Assembly: GCA_016196755.1 (NCBI GenBank)
Contig: JACPXC010000045.1
Coordinates: forward strand, 124,001-188,000
From: Elusimicrobiota bacterium
GTDB lineage: Bacteria > Elusimicrobiota > Elusimicrobia > UBA1565
DNA: 64,000 nt
Direction: 5' to 3'
Made by a program: the position numbers and the translations under genes. How positions within the stretch are numbered: the first letter of the stretch is position 1; each line of letters begins with the position of its first letter. Shown one piece after another: positions 31,716-39,865 of the stretch. The notes under the pieces are model-generated. The model made no database searches. It worked only from the letters and a program-made list of their open reading frames with translations, and was not told the origin of the DNA.

Positions 31716-33475
31716 AAGAGAGCCGCGGCGAAGTCATGGGGCGCGTCTTCAACGCGCTCTGGCGCGAGAGCTTCGCCAGCAGCCGCCGCCGGGCGCGCGT
31801 CTGCGGCGAGGGCGGCGGGGACTTCGCGGTCGTGACCCTGGCCGGCGGGGTCGAGGTCATGGGACGGCTCGATGACGCCCGCTCGCTCGAGACCCTGTCC
31901 ACCTCCCCTCCTTATTATGTCCGCTTCCGGCAATCCGGGAGCATCGAGGAGCTCACCGACGCCGACCAGTTGGCGGCCCTCCTGCCGGCGGGCCCGGATT
32001 CGGTCTCTCGTCTCTGCGAGGAAGTCGGCCAGAGCGTCCGCAATATGGCGATCTTCCTTGAGCGCAGCGACGAGCGGCTCGGGGAGCTGCCGGGCCGCCC
32101 GGGTCAGGGCGCCCTGGCCCGGGCGTTCGGCCGCGCGCGCTTCCGCGGCTGCCGGCCCGAGGAGTACATCGAGAGCTGGGTCCTGCGCGGGCATGCCCTG
32201 CACCCCGGCGCGAAGACCCGCCTGGGATTTTCCGCCGCCGACGTCGAGCGCTACTCGCCGGAGTTGGGCCGCCAGGTCGGCCTGCGCTTCATGGCCGTGC
32301 GCAAGACCCATCTGGTCGACAGCCGTTCCGTCTCTGCCGACTCCTCCTACCCCGCGGCCTGGGCCGCTGCCTTCGAGGACTCCTTCCGGCGGCGTTCCCT
32401 CCCCTCATCGGACTTCGAGGTATTGCCGGTGCACCCGTGGCAGTGGAGCAACGTGCTCAAGGGGATGTTCAAGGCCGAGCTCGAGAGGGGCGTCCTCGTC
32501 CCGCTGGACGCCGTCGTCGAGGCCCAGCCGCTGGCGTCGCTGCGGACGCTGGCCCCCCTGGGCGACCTCCACGCCCCCCAGCTCAAACTGCCGCTGGCGA
32601 TCCAGGCGACAAGCGTCCCCCGGACCATCACCCCCCCCACCGTCGAGAACAGCCCGCGGCTGGCCGACCTGCTGGGGCGGATCCTGGACCGGACCCCGGA
32701 CCTCGCCCGCCTGGTCTCGCTCTCCCCGGAGACGCGCGGCGCGCACTTCCAGGAGCCCGGGGCGCCTGCCGACGCCGAGAAGTCCCGCCACCTCACCATG
32801 CTCCTGCGCCGCCGTCCCGAGCGCCGTCCCGGCACGTGGCTGGTGCCGAACGTCGTCCTGGCCGAGCTGTCCCCGCTGGATGGGCGCCCGTTCGTGAGCG
32901 AGCTCGTCGAGCGGGCCGGCGGGGATGCCCTGTCCTATTTCCGTGACTATGTCCTGCTCTCATCGCGGGTCACGCTGGGCTTGCTGGCCCGCTTCGGCCT
33001 GGGGATCGAGGCGCACGCGCAGAACACCCTGACCTATCACCGCCGGGGGACGCCGGCCGACTGGGTGCTCCGCGACTTCGGGGGCATGCGCATCGACCGG
33101 CGACGCCTGAGGGAGGCCGGCCTCGACGTCGAACTCCACCCCGGCACCTTGATGGAGACGCGCGACGACCTGGAGCTGGTCTCGAGCTTTCACCATTGCC
33201 TGTTGCAGGGGAACCTCGCCCCGCTGGCCGGCGCGCTGGCGGGCGCCTTCGGGGTCCCCGAGGCGGAGCTCTGGCGCGCCGGCCGCGAGGCCGCGCGGGC
33301 GGCCTGGGAGGAGCAGCGCGCGTTTATCGGGGGTGAGCGCGGCGACGAGCTCGGAGGCCTTCTGTTCCGTCCCCGCGTCGTGGTCAAGGCGTTGACGCGC
33401 ATGCGCCTGTCCGACGAGCCCTGGCGCGACGAGTTCTGCGAGGTCGAGAACCCGCTGGCGGACACGGTCTCTTGA
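31703..33475 (+). CDS. NRPS-independent siderophore synthetase (IucA/IucC family)
   Basis: A 590-residue adenylating ligase that joins a carboxylic acid such as citrate to an amine or hydroxylamine during siderophore assembly. Family blocks are EEYIESWVLRGHALHPGAKTRLGF, LPVHPWQWSNVL, LAIQATSVPRTITPP and the C-terminal IEAHAQNTLTYHRRG-VLRDFGGMR. The C-terminal FhuF-like/reductase-associated part runs to VVKALTRMRLSD. Either the TTG at 31703 or the ATG at 31736 could start it; the first keeps the N-terminal helix ESRGEVMGRVFNALWRES. Only one synthetase and no monooxygenase or decarboxylase gene is present, so the product is unclear. Confidence 0.93.
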   Translation: MAPIEESRGEVMGRVFNALWRESFASSRRRARVCGEGGGDFAVVTLAGGVEVMGRLDDARSLETLSTSPPYYVRFRQSGSIEELTDADQLAALLPAGPDSVSRLCEEVGQSVRNMAIFLERSDERLGELPGRPGQGALARAFGRARFRGCRPEEYIESWVLRGHALHPGAKTRLGFSAADVERYSPELGRQVGLRFMAVRKTHLVDSRSVSADSSYPAAWAAAFEDSFRRRSLPSSDFEVLPVHPWQWSNVLKGMFKAELERGVLVPLDAVVEAQPLASLRTLAPLGDLHAPQLKLPLAIQATSVPRTITPPTVENSPRLADLLGRILDRTPDLARLVSLSPETRGAHFQEPGAPADAEKSRHLTMLLRRRPERRPGTWLVPNVVLAELSPLDGRPFVSELVERAGGDALSYFRDYVLLSSRVTLGLLARFGLGIEAHAQNTLTYHRRGTPADWVLRDFGGMRIDRRRLREAGLDVELHPGTLMETRDDLELVSSFHHCLLQGNLAPLAGALAGAFGVPEAELWRAGREAARAAWEEQRAFIGGERGDELGGLLFRPRVVVKALTRMRLSDEPWRDEFCEVENPLADTVS

Positions 33476-34602
33476 GCTTGCTCGCCCTCTGCCTCTGCCA
33501 GCTGGCCGCCATCTGCGCCTACGAGATGGGCACTCCGTTTATCCCCGCGCTGCTCGCTTCTATGGGCGTCTCGGAGACGGGCGCCTTGATGCGCTGGACC
33601 GGCTGGGCGGACGCCGCCGCGCTCGGCCTCGGCCTGTTCTCGACGCCCTTCTGGGCGCGGCTCGGGGACGCGCGCGGCCGGAAGCTCATGCTCCTGCGCG
33701 CGCACCTGGGGCTGGGCGCGGCGCTCTTCGCCGTCTCTCTGGCGCGCACCCCGCTCGAGGTCGTGCTGGCGCGGGCCCTGCAGGGGGCATTGGCCGGAGT
33801 CACCGCCGCCACGCTGGCGGCCGTGTCCGAGGAGGAGCGGGCCTCTTCCCGGATGGGGTGGGTGCAGTCGTCGTGCCTGGCCGGCGCCTTCATCGGCCCT
33901 TTCCTCGGCGCCCTGGTCCTGCGCTTCGCCGCCCCCGCGGCGGTCTTTCGCGCCGGCGCCGTCCTCTGCCTGCTTTCTCTGCTCGCCACGGCGCTGTTCG
34001 TCGGAGAGCCGGCTCGGAAGGCGGCCGAGGTCGCGGAACCTCTCCCCCCAGCCCGCGGCTTCGGGGCGGCGGGCGCGCTGGCGGCCTGGATCTTCGCCTG
34101 GCGGGCGCTGGAGGACCCGGTACTCCCGGTCTACGCGCGTCAACTGGCCGGCGAGAGCTCCTGGGCGCTGTGGATGGCCGTCATCCTCGGGGCCTCGCGC
34201 CTGACGGCGATGCTCTCGGCCCCGGCCTGGGGGCGCTGGGCGGACCGCCTGGGTCCGGAGCGCGTCCTGCGCGCCGCGGTCTGCGGGACGGCCGCGCTGA
34301 CCTTAGCCCAGCTCCTGGCCCGCGGGCCGCTGGAGCTGGCCTTGGTCCGGGCCGCGCTCGGGCTCTTCGCCGGGGCCATCGCCACCTGCGTCTACGCCGA
34401 GGCCGTCGGACGCGTCCCGGGCCGCCGTCGCGGCGAGGCCGTGGCGTTGGCGGTCACGGGCGGCCGCCTCGGCGATTGCGTGGGCAGCGCGGGCGGCGGC
34501 GTCCTCGCCGCGGCGGCCGGCGTGCCCGGCCTGTTCGCGGCGATGGGCGCGGGACTCCTGAGCTCGCTCCTCCTCATCCGGCGTCCCCCCGAGACGGCAT
34601 GA
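33472..34602 (+). CDS. MFS transporter, probable siderophore exporter
   Basis: A 376-residue MFS protein with 10-12 helices. The helix 2-3 loop has the motif FWARLGDARGRKLML and the helix 8-9 loop the mirror motif WGRWADRLGPERVL. It starts at TTG in a 4-bp overlap with the synthetase stop, and overlaps the next gene start in the same way. MFS exporters commonly sit beside NIS synthetases and release the finished siderophore, so that is the likely job. Substrate specificity cannot be read from sequence. Confidence 0.88.
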   Translation: MSLLALCLCQLAAICAYEMGTPFIPALLASMGVSETGALMRWTGWADAAALGLGLFSTPFWARLGDARGRKLMLLRAHLGLGAALFAVSLARTPLEVVLARALQGALAGVTAATLAAVSEEERASSRMGWVQSSCLAGAFIGPFLGALVLRFAAPAAVFRAGAVLCLLSLLATALFVGEPARKAAEVAEPLPPARGFGAAGALAAWIFAWRALEDPVLPVYARQLAGESSWALWMAVILGASRLTAMLSAPAWGRWADRLGPERVLRAAVCGTAALTLAQLLARGPLELALVRAALGLFAGAIATCVYAEAVGRVPGRRRGEAVALAVTGGRLGDCVGSAGGGVLAAAAGVPGLFAAMGAGLLSSLLLIRRPPETA

Positions 34603-37094
34603 CGCGCAAGCTGCTCTTCCGTTGGCACGTGGGGCTGGGCAAGTTCGGCGGCGCGCTGATCCTGATTTGGGCCCTCAGCGGCACCGTCATGACGGTCCAG
34701 CCGATGCTCCTGCGCGCCCTCGACCCCGGCTTCCCGTCCCTGCGCGCCGAGCCCGCGGACCTGGGCGCCTTCTCGGTCCCCCCGGCGCGCCTGGGATCCA
34801 AGACGGCCTCCGCGTCCCTTCGGACCTTCCGCGGACGGAGCTGGTACGAGCTGACCTTGGCGGACGGCGCCGTCGAGGCTTACGACTCCCGCACCGGCGC
34901 GCCGGTGGCCGCGCTGCTCAGCGAGGCCGAGGTCGTCGTGGGCTTGGCCGAGCGCCTGGCCGCCTCCCGATGGACGACCGGCGCCGCCGTCCTCATGGAC
35001 CGGCACGACGACCAATACCGGAAGGGACGCCTCCCGGTCTACAAGGTCCGCATGAGCGGGCCCGGCGCGGTGGTGCTCTACATCTCGGCGCGCGACGGGG
35101 GCGTCGAGTCGGTGACGACGCGCTGGTCGCGGCTCATCCGCTGGCTGGGCCTCGGCGTCCACACATGGAACTTCGCCGCCGTCATGCGCCGCCACGACGA
35201 TGAGCGTGGCTTGGCCCTGGCGGCCTTGGTCTCGGTGCCGCTGGCGGCGCTGGCTGCCATCGCCTACGCCTTGCTGGCCGCGCGCTCGCGCGGGAAGAAG
35301 GGGGCCGCCGCGGTCCTGGCGGGGCTGCTGGCTTTCCATGGCTCGGCCCCCCCGGCCCAGGCGGCCTTCATCGCCGTCAGGGCGGCCGGCCGCGCGGCGG
35401 CCGCGGCGCCGCCGGTCGCCCTGCCGCCCGTCGGCGTCGCCGCGGCTCCGCCTCTTGCTTCTCCCGCGGGACCTGCCGGCCTCCGGCTGCCGTCGCCGAG
35501 CCTGCCCGCTCTCTCGGTCCAGCCCGCGCTCGCCCTCGCCGCGGCCCGGGCCATTCCCGCCGCGGCCGAACCGGCGCGGGCCCTGCCGCGTTTGCCGGCG
35601 GAGGCCTCTCGCGCGGAGCCGGCCGGCGTTTTTGTCTCCGTGGAGCGTCTTTCTCCGGCGCGCGGTCCGGAGGGCCGGGGCCCCCGGGAAGGCTTCGCGG
35701 CGGCGTCGCGGATGTTCTTCGACGGGGCTCGTCGCCCGTCGGGCTCGACCGTCTCGCCCGTCGTCCCGGAACCCGGCCGGTCCGAGTCCCAGCCGCTCGG
35801 GCGGCCGCCCGTGGCGGCGGAGCCCCCCGCCGCCGCCGTGCCTCCGCCTGCCCCGGCGGGCGTCCCCGACGGCAAGGGGATCTGGGGGCTTTACATCACC
35901 CACGCCGTCCACATAGCCAGCCTCGCCCTCGTGTGGCGGATCGCCTGGCCGCTGTTCGTGCTCGAGGTCGCCGGCAAGGGCGGGCTGGGCCTGCTCGGCA
36001 CCGTCGACCAGTTCTCGGACCTGGCCCTCGGCGTGGCCGCGGGCGTCGTCATCGACCGCCTGCTGCCGTCGCGCTCGATGGCGGCGGCCGCGCTCGTGCG
36101 CGCCGGGGTCGGCGCGGCCCTGGCGGCGGCCGCCGCGTGGTGGTCCCCGGGGCTGCCCTTCCTGCTCGGCCTCTCGGCGGTCCATGCCTTCGCGATGACG
36201 GTCATCTATCTCGGCCAGGCGGCGGTGAGCCCCGCCGCGGCCGGCGGGGACGCCGAGCGCCTGCAGCGCCTCAACATAGTCTTGAAGCTCATCACCGTCG
36301 CCGTCGCCATCCCGGGGTCCTATGCCGGCGGCTGGCTGGTGGCGCACATCGGCACTCCGGCCGCCTTCGCGGCCTATGCCCTGCTCAACGCGCTGGTCCT
36401 GGCCCCGCTCTACGCCAAGCTGCTGCCGAGGGACCAGGCTCCCGAGCGCGCCGAGGCCGCCGGCCCGCCGCCGGCCGGCCTCGGGGAGGTCCTGCGCTTC
36501 ATCCTCGACGGCAGGGTCCTGCTCGGCCTCTTCGCCGCCACGGCCGCGGCCATGACCTTCGCGGAACCCTTCCGCAACACCGTCCTGCCGATCGTCGCCA
36601 AGGAGCTCCTGCGCGGCGGTCCGGTCCTGCTCGGGCACCTGATGACGGCGCTCTACGTCGGGCAGTGCCTGGGCGTCCTGGCCCTGCTCCGGTGGTCGAA
36701 AGCCATTGCCCCGCGCTGGTGGATCGCGCTGGCGGGGCTCGGGATGGCAGCGTCCTGGCTGCTGGTCCTGGTCCCGGCCTATCCGCCGATGATCTACGCC
36801 GCGGTCTTCCTCATGAGCCTGCTCACCCAGCCCGCCGCGACGATGATCAAGACCCTGCTCCAAAAAGAGACGGCGGAGCGGCGGCCCGAGCTCCTGGGGC
36901 GCGTCCTCGGCGTCCACCTGATGTTCTACGCGCTGGTGGCCGGCGGCGAGACCGCGCTCCTGGCATGGGGATTCTCCGCCTTCACCGGAGGGTTCTTGGC
37001 GCCTATCGTGCCGTTGGCCGTCGCGTACACCGGGCTGGCCGCCGTCGTCCTCGTCCTGGTCCTGACCGTCCTCAAGAAAGGAGACCTACGATGA
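34599..37094 (+). CDS. PepSY-MFS fusion membrane protein
   Basis: An 831-residue protein with three parts. Residues 1-230: a PepSY-TM unit with helix FRWHVGLGKFGGALILIWAL, a periplasmic PepSY domain (SWYELTLADGAVEAYDSRTG, YRKGRLPVYKVRMSGPG) and GVHTWNF followed by a helix. Residues about 235-425: a second signal-like segment (AVLAGLLAFHGSAPPAQA) and an Ala/Pro-rich linker with MFFDGARR. Residues about 430-831: an MFS-type half with 10-12 helices (IWGLYITHAVHIASLALVWRI, GVVIDRLLPSRSM). PepSY-TM proteins include ferric-siderophore reductases, so it may couple uptake to iron release; this is inference. It overlaps both neighbours by 4 bp. Confidence 0.85.
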   Translation: MTRKLLFRWHVGLGKFGGALILIWALSGTVMTVQPMLLRALDPGFPSLRAEPADLGAFSVPPARLGSKTASASLRTFRGRSWYELTLADGAVEAYDSRTGAPVAALLSEAEVVVGLAERLAASRWTTGAAVLMDRHDDQYRKGRLPVYKVRMSGPGAVVLYISARDGGVESVTTRWSRLIRWLGLGVHTWNFAAVMRRHDDERGLALAALVSVPLAALAAIAYALLAARSRGKKGAAAVLAGLLAFHGSAPPAQAAFIAVRAAGRAAAAAPPVALPPVGVAAAPPLASPAGPAGLRLPSPSLPALSVQPALALAAARAIPAAAEPARALPRLPAEASRAEPAGVFVSVERLSPARGPEGRGPREGFAAASRMFFDGARRPSGSTVSPVVPEPGRSESQPLGRPPVAAEPPAAAVPPPAPAGVPDGKGIWGLYITHAVHIASLALVWRIAWPLFVLEVAGKGGLGLLGTVDQFSDLALGVAAGVVIDRLLPSRSMAAAALVRAGVGAALAAAAAWWSPGLPFLLGLSAVHAFAMTVIYLGQAAVSPAAAGGDAERLQRLNIVLKLITVAVAIPGSYAGGWLVAHIGTPAAFAAYALLNALVLAPLYAKLLPRDQAPERAEAAGPPPAGLGEVLRFILDGRVLLGLFAATAAAMTFAEPFRNTVLPIVAKELLRGGPVLLGHLMTALYVGQCLGVLALLRWSKAIAPRWWIALAGLGMAASWLLVLVPAYPPMIYAAVFLMSLLTQPAATMIKTLLQKETAERRPELLGRVLGVHLMFYALVAGGETALLAWGFSAFTGGFLAPIVPLAVAYTGLAAVVLVLVLTVLKKGDLR

Positions 37095-39160
37095 CCGTTC
37101 TGAAGAACGCCGTCCGCCGCTCCCTGGCCGCGCTTTTGTGCGCCCTCTTCGCGCTGGCTGACTGCCCGCGGGCGTTCGCGCAGGCGCGCGCGGCCGTCCG
37201 GGCCGGCGCGTCCGCGCCGTCGGCCCTGCCGGCGCTGGCGCCGGCCGTCGGCGCGCGAACCGGGGCGGCCATGCTCCGCTATGCGGGCCTGCCCGGACCC
37301 TCCCTCGTCGTTCCCTCGTCGCCGATCCCGGCCGCCGCCGCGCCCCAAGCCGCCATCTCCGCCTTCACCGCGGCGGCCGCGGCTCTTCCTCCCGCGGCCG
37401 CCGCGGTCCGGGCGGCGCGGTCCTTGGCCGTGCCAAGGGAGCGCGCGGCGGTCCCCGTCGCGGACAGGGAGCCGCGCGCCGAGAAGTCCGCGGACGCCTC
37501 CCTGCGCGCGGCGGCCGAGGGCTCGAAGGGACCCTCCGCTTCCGCGGCCCTCCAGGGCGCCCTCTTCGACGGCGCTCGTCCGCGCCGGGACACGGACACG
37601 GTCCTGGTATCCGTGGCGCCAAGCGTTCCCGCGAGGAGCCTGCTCGGGCCGGCGGCCGCGGCGGCCGGGCTCGGCGCCGCCGGGCTGACGGCGGCCTGGG
37701 GGCTGAGCCATCTCTCGGCATCCGAGCTGCACGTTGGGTTCGGTTTGACCTTCGGCTGGATGGCGATGTGGCAGGCCGTCACGGGGACCTTGAGCCTCCT
37801 GCGCCCGGTCTTGCTCGAGAGCCTGGACCCCGCGCTGCCGGAGCAGGTCATGGCGGATTTCGAGTCCACCGCGTTCAGCGCGTCGCCCGCCGCGGCCGCG
37901 CGCGCCGCACTCGAGGCGTCCGGACCGGGGGCCAAGATCCGGACGATGACCCTCAGGACGGCGCCCACCTCGGGGCGCAAGCGCTGGTACGAGTTCGAGC
38001 TCGAGGACGGCCGGGTCGTCAATGTCCATGGGCGCACGGGGAAGGTCATCCGTTCGCCCCGCAGCCGGGCCTTCATCCTCGGCCAGGCCGAACGCTGGCT
38101 GGGGGGCAGCGCCTGGAAGGTCGAGGGCCGCCCCGAGCTTCTGACTGAGGACGGCGAGTATTACCGCAAGGGCGAGACCCCGCATTACCGGGTCCGGCTC
38201 TCCGGCCCCGGGGACCACGAGGCCTTCTTCTCGGCGCGAGATGGACGCCTGCTCGCCGTCCACTCCCGGCTCTCCCGCGTCCTGCGCTGGGTCGGGATGG
38301 GGCCGCATGCCTGGGGGATCAAGCTCCTGCGCCCGTACGACGCCTTGAAGCGCCTGGTCGCGCCGCTCCTGATGGGGGCTCCGCTCGTCATCATCGCGGC
38401 CACGGCGCTCTGGATGCGCGTCAGCGGCGGCTTCGCGCTCGACCTGCCGTCCTTGTCCTGGTCGGCCTACGAGTGGCACCGCTTCTTCGGCTCCTACGCG
38501 CTCTTCGCGCTGCTCACGGCCGCCACGACCGGGCCGCTGTCGATGCTCATTCCGCTGGTCAACAAGCATGTGACCCCGGCCCTGCCGCCCCTTCCGGCGG
38601 CCGACCCGGCCGGCTTCGTCCTGTCGCCCGCCGAGGCGGCCGAGGCGCTGGGGCCCGGCGCCGCGGTCAAGAGGATGGAGGCACGCTGGGGCGGCGGCGA
38701 GGCCTGGTACGCCTTCGTCCTGGCCGACGGCTCCGAGGCCGCGGTATCGGCGGCCGACGGAAAGCCTCTCCCTCCGGTGCGCGACGGCGCCTGGGTCTCG
38801 GCCGCCGCGGCGCGCTGGCTGGAGGGCTCCCCCTGGTCCCCGAAGGGCGCGGCGGTACCGGTGACGGAGTTCGACGACCTGTTCCGCAAGGGCGAGTTGC
38901 CCGCCTACCGCCTCGAGCTCGACGGTCCGGGAGGGTTCGTCGTGTACCTCTCGGCGCGCGACGGACGCCTCATCCCGACGTATGGGGAGTTCTCGCGCCT
39001 CGAGCGCTTCCTCGAGCGGCGGATCTACGGCGTACACGCCCTCGACTTCGGGTTCTTCAGCCGGCATGAGACCCTGCGCCGGGCGCTCCTCATCGCCTTC
39101 GTGACGGCTCCGGTGTTCCTGACCGTCCTCGCCGCCTTCGCGGCGCGGTGGGGGTTCTGA
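37091..39160 (+). CDS. Tandem PepSY-TM protein, candidate ferric-siderophore reductase
   Basis: A 689-residue protein. A signal peptide (RRSLAALLCALFALADCPRAFAQA) leads into an Ala/Pro-rich region to about residue 155 that ends with ALFDGARPRRDTD, like the linker of the previous protein. Two PepSY-TM units follow. The first has helix ELHVGFGLTFGWMAMW, domain RWYEFELEDGRVVNVHGRTG and PHAWGIKLLRPYDALKRL. The second has YEWHRFFGSYALFALL, domain AWYAFVLADGSEAAVSAADG and IYGVHALDFGFF. Paired histidines at helix ends could bind heme, as in PepSY reductases. ATGA overlap upstream, TGATG overlap downstream. Confidence 0.88.
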   Translation: MTVLKNAVRRSLAALLCALFALADCPRAFAQARAAVRAGASAPSALPALAPAVGARTGAAMLRYAGLPGPSLVVPSSPIPAAAAPQAAISAFTAAAAALPPAAAAVRAARSLAVPRERAAVPVADREPRAEKSADASLRAAAEGSKGPSASAALQGALFDGARPRRDTDTVLVSVAPSVPARSLLGPAAAAAGLGAAGLTAAWGLSHLSASELHVGFGLTFGWMAMWQAVTGTLSLLRPVLLESLDPALPEQVMADFESTAFSASPAAAARAALEASGPGAKIRTMTLRTAPTSGRKRWYEFELEDGRVVNVHGRTGKVIRSPRSRAFILGQAERWLGGSAWKVEGRPELLTEDGEYYRKGETPHYRVRLSGPGDHEAFFSARDGRLLAVHSRLSRVLRWVGMGPHAWGIKLLRPYDALKRLVAPLLMGAPLVIIAATALWMRVSGGFALDLPSLSWSAYEWHRFFGSYALFALLTAATTGPLSMLIPLVNKHVTPALPPLPAADPAGFVLSPAEAAEALGPGAAVKRMEARWGGGEAWYAFVLADGSEAAVSAADGKPLPPVRDGAWVSAAAARWLEGSPWSPKGAAVPVTEFDDLFRKGELPAYRLELDGPGGFVVYLSARDGRLIPTYGEFSRLERFLERRIYGVHALDFGFFSRHETLRRALLIAFVTAPVFLTVLAAFAARWGF

Positions 39161-39783
39161 TGAAGGCCCTCCTCTTCCTGTCCGCGTCGCTGGCGCAGGC
39201 CCAGATGCGGGCGTCCGTTGTGAGGCCGGCGCCCGCGCCGGCGGCTCCGGTCGTCGCGGCGCCGCTCTCCATCGTCTCGGTGCCCGCATCGGTGGCCGCG
39301 CCGCGCCTGACGCTCCCGGTCCTGACGGTGCCTATCCCGCTTTCGGCGGCGGGCTCCGCGGTGGCCCCTGAAGTCCGCGCAAGCGCCGAAGAATCCGCGT
39401 TAGCCAAGCTTGACGCGGCGGGCTTCGACCGAGAGTTGGCCGACCGCGGCCTGATCCTTTGGCGGCTGCTTCGCGCGAGCAAGCGCAGCGGGGAGCGGGC
39501 CTATCTCACCATCGGTCTGCCGCCCGACGGCCGTCCTTACGACCGCAAGGAGCCGGACCCCAGGCGCGAGAAAGAGCTCAAGACGCGCCTCGAGGCCTCG
39601 GAGAAAGACATCGCCGCGCTGGCGGCGCGCATCCTCGGCCTGCCCGAGGAGAATGTATCCGTCCGAGGCGACCTGGCGGAGTCCTGCTGCGGGGCGGGCT
39701 GCCAGGGCTGCCTGCGCGCCGACCCGGAGCAGTCCGAGAAGTGGACGGACTCCGCCCCGTTTCGCCGGGGCAAGCGGCGCTAG
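39160..39783 (+). CDS. Secreted protein with CCxxxCxxC motif
   Basis: A 207-residue protein, last in the iron operon. A short signal peptide (KALLFLSASLAQAQ) is followed by an Ala/Pro/Val-rich stretch to about residue 75. The helical part (EESALAKLDAAGFDRELADRGLILW, RREKELKTRLEASEKDIAALAARIL) precedes the motif ESCCGAGCQGCLRAD near the C terminus. The CCGxGCxxC pattern recalls the small oxidoreductase-like domain and could bind iron or an iron-sulfur centre. Start and previous stop share one base. Function unknown; being co-regulated with PepSY proteins hints at a role in iron handling in the periplasm. Confidence 0.75.
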   Translation: MKALLFLSASLAQAQMRASVVRPAPAPAAPVVAAPLSIVSVPASVAAPRLTLPVLTVPIPLSAAGSAVAPEVRASAEESALAKLDAAGFDRELADRGLILWRLLRASKRSGERAYLTIGLPPDGRPYDRKEPDPRREKELKTRLEASEKDIAALAARILGLPEENVSVRGDLAESCCGAGCQGCLRADPEQSEKWTDSAPFRRGKRR

Positions 39784-39789
39784 ACAAGA

Positions 39790-39804
39790 GGGGCCTTTAG
39801 GCCC
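39790..39804 (+). terminator. Weak hairpin after the iron operon
   Basis: GGGCC-TTTA-GGCCC forms a 5-bp G+C stem 7 bp after the operon stop. No T-run follows, so termination may depend on Rho or be partial. Confidence 0.35.
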
Positions 39805-39826
39805 AGCCGACGTTGCCCCATCCAGT

Positions 39827-39857
39827 CCTTAATCATTTAAGGCCGGTCAAGTAACAT
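39827..39857 (+). promoter_or_regulatory. Promoter of the GH13 gene within repeat copy B
   Basis: TTAATC (39829-39834), 17 bp, TAACAT (39852-39857), then the ATG at 39866 after 8 nt. The -35 box lies in the 20-bp repeat (39827-39846, CCTTAA-TCAT-TTAAGG core) that also occurs at 31312-31331, on the other side of the iron operon. Confidence 0.5.
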
Positions 39858-39865
39858 CCCTTCCT

